Source: Paratinospora sagittata (taxonomy: Eukaryota; Streptophyta; Magnoliopsida; Ranunculales; Menispermaceae). Taken from it: a stretch of 64,000 bases of DNA. The stretch is from positions 14,662,366 through 14,726,365 of the forward strand of contig CM069611.1 in NCBI GenBank assembly GCA_035771175.1. The letters run 5' to 3'. Position numbers and translations under genes: made by a program. The notes under the pieces are model-generated. The model worked only from the letters and a program-made list of their open reading frames with translations. It was not told the DNA's origin and ran no database searches. Below are positions 22,458 through 32,124 of this stretch, in pieces. Position 1 is the first letter of the stretch; every line of letters begins with the position of its first letter.

Positions 22458-23440
22458 ATGGTTATTTGATCAACACCACTATCTCCTTCGTCTTCTCCAA
22501 TTAAACCTTAAGCTGCCACTTTCAGATAATTGTGTTTTTAAAATGAAAAGATGGGATAATATTTGAGCCACTGCATTGTTGATTTCCTTATAAGTTTCGG
22601 TTGTTGTTGTAAATCAATTTACCCAAAGATTCCCTTCCTTCTTCTATCAGACTATAATTAAGGAAGTGAGGAACTCATTATGAAGGGAGATAATGCTTTG
22701 GCGGTTGTGTTGATTTGAAAACCGTAAGACGTATATGAATCCATTATGAATCATGGTGTTATGAAAAAGGAAAAAAGAGTAAAACGTGGTAACCACTGGT
22801 TGAGAAACCGAAAATGGTATGTGTAGTTGTTTTACTCTTTTGAAGGTAAAAAAATATAGCCATTTTTGTTGTTGAATCTAGATATTGTACAAACGCTCGG
22901 TAAAAGGGGAGGATTAAGGAAACAAATAAGTGGGACGCCAGTAGTTTCTAAAGTAGGTGTTCTTTTTTTTGTATCCTAAAATAGGTGTTCTTGGAATAAA
23001 GATAGTTTCTAAATCTTAAATTGTTTAAAATGGTAGTGTGTAACTATATTTATTCAATGGTTTCTTGAATGGAAATAGCTCCATTTTAAGACCTAAGAAA
23101 TTTAATCTTTAATTTCAATCTTCCTTTCCCCTCTTTCTTTTTCTTCTATATTTGTTACTTCTTTTTTTCATTGTTCTTTCTGCCTCACTCTTCTAATGTA
23201 GAAATCACAGTTATGTTTGGTATATTTTGTTATTATCAAATTGCATTCTTTGTGTGGCACAATTATATATTTTATGGGTTAGTTTTAATTTGGTGTGTTA
23301 TTGTTATAGATTGCTCAATATATTATTAACGTATTTTTTTTAATTCCTCTTTATTAGTTGCTAATAATTGAAGTTTTTTTTTTTCTAATTATGGGTTGAT
23401 TTATTTTTTTTGCTTAAATTTTTTTTTTCTTCTAATCATG
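22458..23440. other. Unassigned flank, A+T-rich
   Basis: No gene, RNA or transposon end is recognised, apart from the 28-bp inverted-repeat copy at 22831-22858. The segment has poly-T runs and a small AGGTGTTCTT duplication near 22965-22990. Confidence 0.4.
22831..22858 (-). repeat. Right copy of 28-bp inverted repeat
   Basis: This is the exact reverse complement of bases 1-28. See the left copy. Confidence 0.6.
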
Positions 23441-23636
23441 GATATTGAAGTGTTATAGGTACCCACACGTTGATATTATGACATGTTGTATATTGAGGGT
23501 TGATGAGGCTTGTAGGGTCTCAGCCATCCTACTAGATGGTGTGGGATGGTTGGAGATACCTACGTCGGCCGTCCTGACCCGACATTCAGTACACTATCTC
23601 ACTGGGGATGATAGTCCAGGGTGTGAGGCCGCCACA
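23441..23636 (+). repeat. Relic of a G1-like Gypsy LTR 3' end
   Basis: This segment aligns along its length with the last 180 bp of the G1b LTR (44750-44922): GAGGCTTGTAGGGTCTCA, then a GGAGAT-CCTACG block, and a GCCGCCACA end. It is very divergent, and the rest of the LTR is missing. It abuts COP-1 directly. Confidence 0.6.
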
Positions 23637-23640
23637 CATA

Positions 23641-23871
23641 GGGTAGAAAATTAAATAGGATACAAAATCACTATAATTGGAAGTGATAGGGGTGGAGAAT
23701 TTGTGAACAGTAACAAACAAGGTTACACTAACCACTTATCAGCCCCTAGGACTCCACAACAAAACGGAGTAGTAGAAAGAAAAATAGGATTCTTCAAGAT
23801 ATGTGTAGAACAATGCTTTGTGAATACGATTTTGCTACACTCTTTTGGGCAAAGGCTATTAACACTGCATA
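23641..23871 (+). pseudogene. COP-1 integrase fragment, first part
   Basis: Reading across stops and shifts gives the Copia integrase core: SDRGGEF (second catalytic Asp), then APRTPQQNGVVERK (catalytic Glu), ending at NTA just before the G2a solo LTR. It closely resembles the COP-2 family. The frame is broken after VERK. Integrase activity is not possible from this copy. Confidence 0.75.
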
Positions 23872-23948
23872 TGTAATACCCTAGGATTGCACAAAAAAAA
23901 AAAAAAATTCTTGGGTACCTGCCCGAACATTCTGGCGCCAAAAATCTC

Positions 23949-23956
23949 TATATAAA
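23949..23956 (+). promoter_or_regulatory. Probable TATA box of G2 LTR
   Basis: TATATAAA is 77 bp into the LTR and about 100 bp upstream of a G+C-richer leader. The G2b LTR lacks this part, so no second copy can confirm it. Confidence 0.45.
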
Positions 23957-24680
23957 CAACCATTCCCCTCCTCATTTCTCACACCAAAATCATTCTCCTT
24001 GTGATTTTTCCTTCTCTTTCTCACTCATTTGGCGTTTTAGTCTTTTGAGACTCTTTGTGCGGTGCAACGTAGTTCTGTCCGGGGGAAAGCGCCAGTTCCG
24101 AAAGAAGTTCTTATCTGAAGGTGGGGAACGAAACATAAGTTTGCGTGTCTTATAACTTTTATTAAAGTTTACAATCATTTATTATTATGTCTACCATTCA
24201 TTTACACAACATTATTGCGTATAATGTTAATACTGTCATACTTATGCCTGTATATTTGCAGTTCATGTATTACACTGTTGGAATGTCAGATTAGTGGTCA
24301 ATTTGGCTCAACCAGACTCAGTCTTGTCCTCAGTAACTTTAAATAGTGAATGGGAGGCAGCGTGCAGCTCTAGGCGATTGGTATTTAAGTAGACCTCGTG
24401 TCTTACCTCTCAATTGGAGACTGATTTGGTTGGTCTTATTGAAAGCTATCAGCTTGTACAAGTAATACTGAATGTCCTAACCTTGCACGTTGTGATACCG
24501 ACCCTGATAAGGATCACCAGACGTTGCCAAAGTCAGTCTAAATGTTAAGTAAAGGCCAGACCAGTAGACTAGACCAGTTCATGCATTGGCATCATACATA
24601 TCACCACCTGAGGACGTATGTGGTTTATGATTCATAGAATAGTTAGGAGCGATGCTCGCTATTCATCATATTTCTCTGGA

Positions 24681-24830
24681 GAGGGACGTACAATGAGAAC
24701 CTGGCTACTTCTAGGGAGGGACATCTGTACGTGAATCCAGAGCGTCGTTCCTGAGGAGGGACGTACAATGAGAACCCGGCTATTCCCGGAGAGGGACATC
24801 TGTACGTGAACTTAGGCGATGTACAGTCAT
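24681..24830 (+). repeat. 75-bp direct duplication in the G2 LTR
   Basis: Two units begin GAGGGACGTACAATGAGAA at 24681 and 24756. The G2b LTR carries the same pair near 52280-52420, so the duplication predates both insertions. Confidence 0.7.
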
Positions 24831-25254
24831 TAAACCATTAGGAGACGGTGTAATGCATACATACATATTGATTGATTATGATGCTCTCATGTGTATTTAA
24901 GATATTTGATTATAAAGTATGCTTTATTAATTGTTATACTCACGAACTATTTTACCCACTGAACGCGTTAAGCTCACTCCATTATTATCCAATTTTCCAC
25001 AGGAAGTTAGGGTGGACTGGGTGCAGGTTTATGGGGCCCACATATTGTACCCTTTGTATTATTCATTGGGGATGTTAGGGAGAATGTTCCCTTGACTATT
25101 ATATGTACGAATATATTCTGAATTAAATGAAATCAGACATGTACTATATTGTATTTTCGCTGCGTACTCTGTTATTACCATTGTTATTATTCCAAATGCA
25201 CGCTCCGTCCGTGAGGGTACCGCCGGTTTAGGCGCGCCCGGGCGGGGTGTGACA

Positions 25255-26404
25255 GCATGTTATGTAATGAATAGAACTTTAATTAGAAAAGGCAAGAAAA
25301 AAACTCCATATGAATTATGGAAAGGTTGAGTGCCCAATATTGAACACTTTAAAGTCTTTTGATGTAAATGTTTTATCTTAAACAACAAAGATAATTTGGA
25401 TAAGTTTGACCCAAAATTAGACATTAGCATTTTCCTTGGATATTCATCCCATAGCAAGGCATATAGAGTATTCAATAAGACATCTAGAGTTGTAGAAGAG
25501 TCTGTACACGAATTTATGAAAATCTGGAAAATCTAGATTTGAATGATGATAATGAGACTCCTAGGAATTCCATGGACTTTGAGGAGAATGATCAAAATGC
25601 ACTAGTCCCTAAGAATTCTAGACTCTTAATAGATCATCCCAAAGAGCAAATATTAGGAGACCCATCCAAGGGAGTGTCCACTAAAGCCGCACTTAACAAG
25701 GATCAATGATATGTTGCCTTTGTGTATCACAAATAGAACCTACTAGGGTTGCAAATGTTCTAAATGATAAGAATTGGATTTTTTCCATGCAAGAAGAACT
25801 AGGACACTTCACTAGAAAAAATGTATCGGAATTAGTACTTAAACCTTCTCATCAATTCATTATTGGTACTAAGTGGATGTTTAGAAACAAAAAATGATGA
25901 TAAAGGAATCATAGTGAGAAATAAGGCTAGATTAGTGGCTCAAGGCTATAATCAAGAGGAATGAATAGATTATGAGGAAGTCTCTGCGCCAGTAGCAAGA
26001 TTAGAGGCATTTAAAATGTTATTAGCCTATGCTTGCTATAAAGATTTTTCACTATACCAAATGGATGTAAAAAGTGTCTTCTTGAATGGGTACATAAATG
26101 AAGAGGTATATGTGGAATAACATCTAGGTTTTGAGGATTGTCAAAACCCGAATTATGTGTTTAGGCTTGACAAGGCTTTATATGATTTAAGACAAGCTCC
26201 TAGAGCTTGGTATGGTAGGCTAAGCACATGTCTTCTAGAACATGAGTTTCAAAAGGGAAGATTAGATCCAACTTTGTTCATTAAGCACAAACATGATGAT
26301 ATGTTGCTTGTACTTATATATGTTGACGACATTATCTTCGATGCCTCAAATAATCATCTTTGCAGAGAATTTTCAAAAATGAAGTAAGATGAATTTGAGA
26401 TGGG
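25255..26404 (+). pseudogene. COP-1 Copia pol remnant, integrase end to reverse transcriptase
   Basis: The fragment continues the integrase (CYVMNRTLI, TPYELWKG), then the linker with FLGYSSHSKAYRVFN, then a degenerate region ending in PKEQILGDPS. It proceeds to reverse transcriptase: [35 protein letters not shown], and the catalytic YVDDI near 26320-26334. At least five stops and shifts are present, and the open part is 26157-26387. It stops at 26404 where hAT-2 begins; RNase H and the 3' LTR are missing. Sequence similarity to COP-2 shows the same Sirevirus-like family. Confidence 0.8.
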
Positions 26405-27209
26405 TAGGGGTGGCAATTCAGACCAGCCCGGGCCGGTCCCGCAGGGCCTAGGAATAATCGGGTTGGGCCGGGCCGACATTAAAAGACCTTGGCCCAAGCC
26501 CGACCCAATGTATAAACGGATGGGGTCTTTGGACCGAGCCTTAAACGGGCTTTTGAGCTAATTATATGAGTCGAATTCATTAGATATGATTAAATTAAAA
26601 TATTAAATATTACAATATAAATGTTATTTTGATAATAAAATAAAACATACAAATCACAACTTGTACACATAAATTTTCTTATTTAAAAAGAGAACCTAAT
26701 TACTACAAAGTTAAAACTTTTTTTTTAGAACACAATGATCCAGCTTATCATTACAAATTAAATAAAAGTTATAATAATTAAAAATAAAATAAAAAGATTT
26801 ATCATTTTGTATATCATTTTTTTTGTACTATATATAGTTTACATTTTATTTCTTGTGTAACAATCCTAATGTTATTATTTTATATATTGAGCTACATAAC
26901 ACAATTTTTATTTTTATTTCCTATTTCATTCTAATCTTTTTACAACTTTTATAATTTTTGTTCATTCCATGACATCTATATTTAATTGTGTATAATTAAT
27001 TTATATTATCATTACATATCACATATTACATTATACACTATCATATTACAATTAATTACTTATGAAAGATTATAACAAATTAATTATATTTTATAAGATA
27101 ATTTTTTTCAAATCAAACAAAAAAAACTTAATGAATATTATATATTCACATGCAACACACACGTCTATTAGTGTTTATATATATATATGTATGTGTGTGG
27201 GTGTGTGTG
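26405..27209 (+). mobile_element. hAT-2, left part of a hAT-like element
   Basis: It starts TAGGGGTGGCAA and continues with GGCCCGGGC-type blocks (26425-26500), typical of plant hAT ends, then 600 bp of A+T-rich filler with no transposase. The mirrored right end does not occur in the window. It inserted into the COP-1 reverse transcriptase and was itself hit by COP-2 at 27210. Confidence 0.55.
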
Positions 27210-27212
27210 TGT
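27172..27212 (+). repeat. TA/TG microsatellite at the COP-2 border
   Basis: A run of TA then TG dinucleotides directly precedes the TG start of the COP-2 LTR. It blurs the exact insertion point and hides any 5-bp duplication. Confidence 0.7.
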
Positions 27213-28989
27213 TAGACCAATGTCCCTCGTGGTCGGAATTCAATGGTGAATTTTGATGATTACAAACAACATGTTTATTTAACTTTAGTCTATGTTGTAA
27301 TCTTTCAGACTTGATTACAAAGAATCACGGAGAAGAGACAATTAAAGTCAATATTGGAATGAGATTAATCAAAGTTCAAGTTGTTGCTGTAAAAGCTCAA
27401 GATCAACATCGATGACATCAACTAAAGAGCTTGAAGAGTTTAGAGTCGGTTTTAAAATGTAAGATCCACTCTTGGTTACTCCAGCAAAAGAAATTTCCTT
27501 ATCTTTAGAGTAGTCATTCTAGTTCTTTAAAAATGATATTGATTGCATAAAATAGTTTTCAAAGTCTCAAAATGATTTGATCTCTTAAGCATTTTGTTTG
27601 AAATCATTTGGACATAGTTGTAGTGCCTTTGTGTTTTAATTTGAAAAAGTCATAATTTTTTAGAAGGCCTACAGCGTGCTATAGGGTCTTATAGCTCGCT
27701 GTCCCTATGTCTGAGAATTTCATAATTTCTATCTTTTGTGTTATAGCTTGCTATACACTTCTATAGGGCGCTATAAGTCCATCTCAAAAATTTCCAAATT
27801 TTCATCGCTTAAGTTATAGCTCGCTATTGACTTGAATAGCCCGCTATTGGTTGTCATAAAAATCCTATTTTTGAGTAACTTAAGCTATAGCCCGCTATAG
27901 GCTACTACAACGCGCTATGAAGTTGTGACTGAGAAACCCAACTCTCGGGTTTTTGACACAGTGCGCTATTACAGAGATTATAGCCCACTATAGAGGTAGA
28001 ACAATTCAAATTGCTCAACTGTGTTGTAGGTGCTACAGCGCGTTATAAGACTTTATAGGGCGTTATATCAACCCTGTCAGCGAAAACTCACAAGTCTGGG
28101 TTTTTGAACGTTGAGTGTACTGTTTTTTTCCTTTTTCGTGTTACACCATTTTTCCATGATTTCCAACGTTCATTTGCAAATCCAATTAAGGAAAAATGCT
28201 CTGAAAAGCTGAAATGAAAATTTGAATACTCAAATGTGATTGGTTTGTAAAAAACCTTAGATTTCAAAATAGAGAATCATTTTTCTATTTAATCAAAAGG
28301 GTTTGCGCATTTTGAAACTCATGAGCTCAAAACGTTTTTGAAAGTTAGTCTATCATTCAAACACGAATTTTTGAAGTGCTCACAAGTGATTTGAAACCTT
28401 GAGAGATTTGATTTGTGCTCTGCATATACTATGACTTTCATCATCAAATCTCAACCTTTTTTAACAAGGGTTTGCCTCATATCGTGGTAAGCTCTTTAGC
28501 AACTGATCTTCATTTCATATTTTATTTGATGGGTTTAAAGAGGATGATCATAGGCAAAGGTTGTAAGTAGAAGAGTTCTTGGTAAGAAGAACTTCTTCAA
28601 GCTACTTGATCTTGTTCTACATTTTACTCTCATACTTGTTGTATCACTGTATCTGTAACAAGTGATTTGTGTATCACTAGTGAGTTGTGAGCGGAGTGCT
28701 TAGGCTTGGCGGAGGTTGCTCTCACACTTGAAAGTGAGCAGTCTTGTAACCAGTTTTGATCCTCACTCGTGAAGTAGGATCCATTAGTGGTTGGGTTTGA
28801 AAAATCACGGTTAAGGCCGACCAAGTCGTGGACATAGGTGGATTTTGTCGAACCACATTAAATCGCTATGTTCCTTCTTTTTCCTTTGCCTTTACTTTTT
28901 CTTTAAATTTTCTATACTTTATTTTGAAAGGTAGAAAAACTTGCAACCGTTCAATTCATCTCCCTCTTAGATGTGTCTCTGGGCCAACA
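27210..28989 (+). repeat. 5' LTR of COP-2
   Basis: The LTR holds a U3 palindrome array with a sequence (AGCGCGCTATA type, 27665-28080) different from that of LARD/SIRE LTRs. A leader follows with facing motifs such as GATCC-TCACTC / GTAGGATC near 28757-28782, then a conserved block GTGGACATAGG...CGAACCACATTAAATC near 28829-28865. The only copy of this LTR is here, so its age cannot be estimated. Confidence 0.8.
27665..28080 (+). repeat. COP-2 U3 palindrome array, CTATAGCGCGCTATAG type
   Basis: About fourteen half-sites of the form TATAGC(T/C/G)CGCTAT or their inverse occur, roughly every 25-35 bp, for example near 27688, 27743, 27768, 27810, 27885 and 27905. Neighbouring half-sites can pair. 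The array occupies the same place in the LTR as the GGACGCT array of the other families. Confidence 0.65.
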
Positions 28990-28991
28990 AG

Positions 28992-29003
28992 TGGTATTAG
29001 AGC
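28992..29003 (+). promoter_or_regulatory. Primer-binding site of COP-2
   Basis: TGGTATTAGAGC sits 2 bp after the LTR and matches the initiator-Met tRNA complement with one change (C to T at the seventh base). Confidence 0.75.
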
Positions 29004-29042
29004 AAGTTAAATTGTCAAAGTATCTAACAATCTTTGGTGTCT

Positions 29043-29992
29043 ATGGCAGGAGAAATTCCGAAGGATTACATTTTTGATGAAAGTCAAAAGGAGAGAATTA
29101 CTTATATTGGAAAACTAGGATGAGATATTACCTAAAAGCTCAAGACTTAGAAATGTGGGATGTCGTATTGAATGAAGTAAAAATGCCTACTAAGATAGCA
29201 GATGGTTTAGGGGTTCCAAAACCAATAGATGAATTGTTAAACAATAGAGGCGTTAACATATTGTTTTGTGGTCTTTCAAGTGGAGAGTTCAATAGGGTAA
29301 GTGCATGTGAAATAGCCCAAAAGTTGTGGCAAAGACTTGAAGTAACCCATAAGGGGACTCAACAAGTTAAAAAGGCCAAACTCCATTTGTTAGTAGAAAA
29401 ATATAAAACCTATAGGATGTTGGAGTCAGAGACAATTGCAGAAGCAATTGGTAGGTTCACAAAGAACCTAAATGAATTGAGAACACTTGGGAAAGTGTAT
29501 GACCAAGAGGAAACGGTTAGAAAATTCTTAAGAGGTTTACCCAAAATATGGGAACCTAAAGCCACCGCAATTGAAGAAGCTAAGAATTTAGCTGAGTATA
29601 CATTTGATGAGTTGTGTAGATCCCTTATGGTTCATGAGATGAAACTTAAGGAAAATCAGTCCCTAACCAAAGTAGAGGACAAAGGGAAGAAAGATTTAGC
29701 TCTAAATATAGAAACCGATTCCGATGAGTCAATTGAGAGTGAGGCAACCGATGATGAAGTTGCCATGTTGTCAAGAAAGCTTAACCAACTCATGAAGAGA
29801 AAAGGGAAAGCTAGCTCCTCACAAAAATTCCATAAAGGAAAGAAGTTTAGAGCAAAACCCAGTGAGGTTGTGTGCTATGGAAGTACAAACCAGGGCACAT
29901 TAAGAGTGAATGTCCAAACAAAAAGAAAAATTTCAGTCAAAGGAAGAAGGACAAGAAATCTCTTAAGGCCACCTAGGATGAATCAAGCTTAA
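29043..29992 (+). pseudogene. gag: COP-2 gag, Sirevirus type
   Basis: An ATG at 29043 starts a short N-terminus. A shift before 29120 leads into the long open part (29120-29992) with the gag core: RMRYYLKAQDLEMW at the start, KLWQRLEVTHKGT, then the FLRGLPKIWEPKATAIEEA and LMVHEMKL segments typical of Copia gag (UBN2-type). A lysine-rich region and a CCHC knuckle follow. The knuckle at about 29870-29925 is out of frame: CY, then PGHIKSECP, appears only after a one-base shift, so the C-terminus of the annotated frame is wrong sense. Gag forms the particle that packages element RNA. It follows the primer site by 40 bp. Confidence 0.8.
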
Positions 29993-30000
29993 GCGAGGAA

Positions 30001-30593
30001 GGTTCAGAATCTAGAGGTGAAACGACAACTATTTGTCTCATGGCAAATATTGAGGTAAAAACTGAACCTCTTGATGAATTCAATGATCTTTTTTACTCTA
30101 GTGATTTTGATTATGTTAAATTATGCTTTGATAGGGAAGTCAAGAAGAATTCTAAGCTTAAGAAAAGCTTGTTGATAGCTCTTGAAGAGATAGAATCTCA
30201 ACAAGAGAATATTGAGACCTTGACCCTAGAAAAGAATAGTATGAGCAAAGAGATTGATACTCTTAGAAAGAGTGTTGATGACTTGTTCGAGGTTGTGAAA
30301 AAATTCACTAACAGACAAAAATTATTTGACATGATGTTGGAGTCACAAATATGTGCATCTGACAAGGCAGGTATAGGCTATACTAAAGGCAGAAAATATA
30401 CAATAATCTATTGACCAAGAGATCCACATGCCTTAAATGCAATAGAAATGGTCACACCATACTTAGATGCCCATTCAAGAAACATAGGAAAAGAAAACTA
30501 GGATGGGTAGAGAAGACTGTACTTAATGATGCGAACTTTGAAGGACCCAAAGCAACTTGGGTACCAAAGTCAAAAGTCTTCTATGTGGTGTAG
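30001..30593 (+). pseudogene. COP-2 gag C-terminal coiled coil and second zinc knuckle
   Basis: Open frames 30040-30414 and 30411-30593 encode a leucine/lysine/glutamate-rich coiled coil (KKNSKLKKSLLIALEEIE and following heptads) and then a CCHC knuckle CLKCNRNGHTILRCPFKK (CX2CX4HX4C intact). It ends with TWVPKSK, a sequence usual before Sirevirus protease. A coiled coil between two knuckles is characteristic of Sirevirus gag, where the extended C-terminus is reported to bind a host light-chain protein in some members. A frameshift near 30411 separates the parts. Confidence 0.7.
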
Positions 30594-30974
30594 GATGGTT
30601 CCAAGAAACACTTTTGGTATCTCGATCGCGGTTGCTTAAGGCATATGAGTGGAGATAAATTTGTCTTCTTGAGCATTGAACGCAAGCTTGGAGGAAATGT
30701 GACGTTTGGGGACAACGAGAAAGGTAAAATTGAAGGTATTAGAATTGTTGGCAATTCTTCTTTAAATATTCATGATGTATTATTTGTAGAAGGTCTTAAA
30801 CATAATGTCTTGAGCATAAGTCAATTATGTGACAAGGGTTATGATGTTAATTTTGAAGCAAATAGATGCATAGTTAAACATGCTAATGGTTCAATCACAT
30901 TTATTGCATCTAGAAAGAAAATGTTTATTCTGCTTTGCTTGATGAAATTAGTGATCAAAATGTTTCATGATTGA
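30594..30974 (+). pseudogene. COP-2 aspartic protease region
   Basis: The frame contains WYLDRGCLRHMSGDK, which corresponds to the Copia protease active site but has Arg in place of Ser/Thr after the catalytic Asp. It continues through GSSLNI-type segments and NVLSISQLCDKGYDVNF. The DRG change should inactivate cleavage of the polyprotein. The frame runs into a TGA at 30972. Confidence 0.7.
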
Positions 30975-31310
30975 ACGTTATTGTTAATGATATTACTTGG
31001 TTATGGCACAAAAGACTTGCACATGTTAGTATGGATAACTTGTCTGGGCTTGCTAGTAATGAACTTACAAAAGGAATTCCTAAAGGAGTATACCTAAAAG
31101 ATAAGGTTTGTGAACCTTGTCTACTTGGCAAGCATACCAAATGTCTTTCAAGAGCAAGAAAATTATGTCATCTAGTAGAACTCTTGAATTAATCCACATG
31201 GATTTATTTGGACCAACCCATACAATAAGCTTAGGAGGAAAGTCATATGTGTTTGTTATTGTTGATGATTTTGTCATAAAGTAGAAAATGAGAAAGGATA
31301 TAAAATAACC
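30971..31310 (+). pseudogene. COP-2 pre-integrase zinc domain and start of integrase
   Basis: An overlapping frame carries WHKRLAHVSMDNL and VCEPCLLGKHTK, the HHCC zinc-binding domain of Copia integrase. A shift then leads to IHMDLFGPT with the first catalytic Asp. After VDDF an out-of-frame piece gives IRSDRG at about 31314-31331, the second Asp region. Beyond that the integrase core and C-terminus are deleted. Confidence 0.7.
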
Positions 31311-31331
31311 ACAATTAGAAGTGATAGGGGT

Positions 31332-31571
31332 ATGGAAAGTGAAGAAGATGAAATTCCTAAGAATTTTATGGACATTGAAGAAAAGGATCAATCAATACAA
31401 GTTCCAGAGAACTCTAGACTTCTTGTTGGTCATCCTAAGGAACAAATTTTAGGATACCTATCCAAAAGAGTATCAACTAGAGCAGTTTTACAAAAAGCTC
31501 AAGGGCATGTAGCCTTTGTATCTCATATAGAACCTTCAAAAGTTGAAGAAGCTTTAAATGATGAAAATTAG
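31332..31571 (+). pseudogene. COP-2 integrase C-terminal linker after internal deletion
   Basis: The frame joins DRGMES directly to a segment with PKEQILGYLSKRV and VAFVSHIEPSKVEEAL, which in COP-1 lies several hundred bases downstream of the integrase core (about 25615-25790). Comparison with COP-1 therefore shows an internal deletion near 31330 removing the catalytic Glu and the C-terminal integrase domain. Confidence 0.7.
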
Positions 31572-31573
31572 AT

Positions 31574-32124
31574 TCTTGTTATGCAAGAAGAGTTAGGACA
31601 CTTCACTAGAAATAATGTATGGAAATTAGTACCTCGACTATCACATCAATCTGTTATTGGTACTAAATGGGTTTTCAAAAACAAAAGGATGATAAAGACA
31701 TCATTGTGCGGAATAAGGCTAAACTTGTTGCACAAGGATACAATCAGAAAGAAGGAATAGATTTTGAAGAAGCCTTTGCACTGGTAGCAAGATTAGAGGC
31801 AATTAGGAGGCTCTTGGTCAATGCTTGCTATAAGAATTCTCCACTACACCAAATGGACGTAAAGAGTGCTTTTCTGAATGGATATATTCAAGAAGAAGTA
31901 TATGTGGAACAATCCCAAGGTTTTGAGGATTCTCAGAACCCATCTCATGTGTACAGGCTAAACAAAGCTTTATATGGTTTAAGACAAGCACCTAGAGCCT
32001 GGTACGATAGACTTAGTACATTCCTACTAGGAAATTATTTTCGTAAAGGGAATCTTGATCCTACCTTATTCATAAAGCTCAAAGATAATGACATGTAGTT
32101 TATGCAAATATATGTTGACGATAT
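31574..32124 (+). pseudogene. COP-2 reverse transcriptase, truncated
   Basis: After a stop at 31569, the region reads MQEELGHFTRNNVWKLV and then, past a frameshift near 31670, [34 protein letters not shown] (first catalytic Asp), [14 protein letters not shown] and finally YVDDI interrupted at 32124 by LARD-2. The open part is 31667-32098. The thumb and RNase H are missing. Confidence 0.85.

Larger units (their letters stand above)
23872..25254 (+). mobile_element. G2a, solo LTR of Gypsy family G2
   Basis: A 1383-bp sequence runs from TGTAATACCC to GGGGTGTGACA inside the COP-1 integrase. It is flanked by GCATA (23867-23871) and GCATG (25255-25259), one mismatch. Its second half matches the LTR next to G2b (51796-52852). 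TATATAAA at 23949-23956 is a likely TATA box. A 75-bp direct duplication occurs at about 24681-24830 (GAGGGACGTAC start, GACATCTGTACGTG end) and is also in the G2b LTR. A solo LTR forms by recombination between the two LTRs of a full element. Confidence 0.85.
27210..32124 (+). mobile_element. COP-2, Sirevirus-like Copia element, 5' part
   Basis: It has a 1780-bp 5' LTR (27210-28989, TGTTAGACC to GGGCCAACA), a primer site, then gag, protease, pre-integrase, an internally deleted integrase and part of reverse transcriptase. The body ends at 32124 within the YVDDI motif where LARD-2 inserted. RNase H and the 3' LTR are absent from the window. Frames are interrupted by stops and shifts, so it is inactive. 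Confidence 0.85.
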
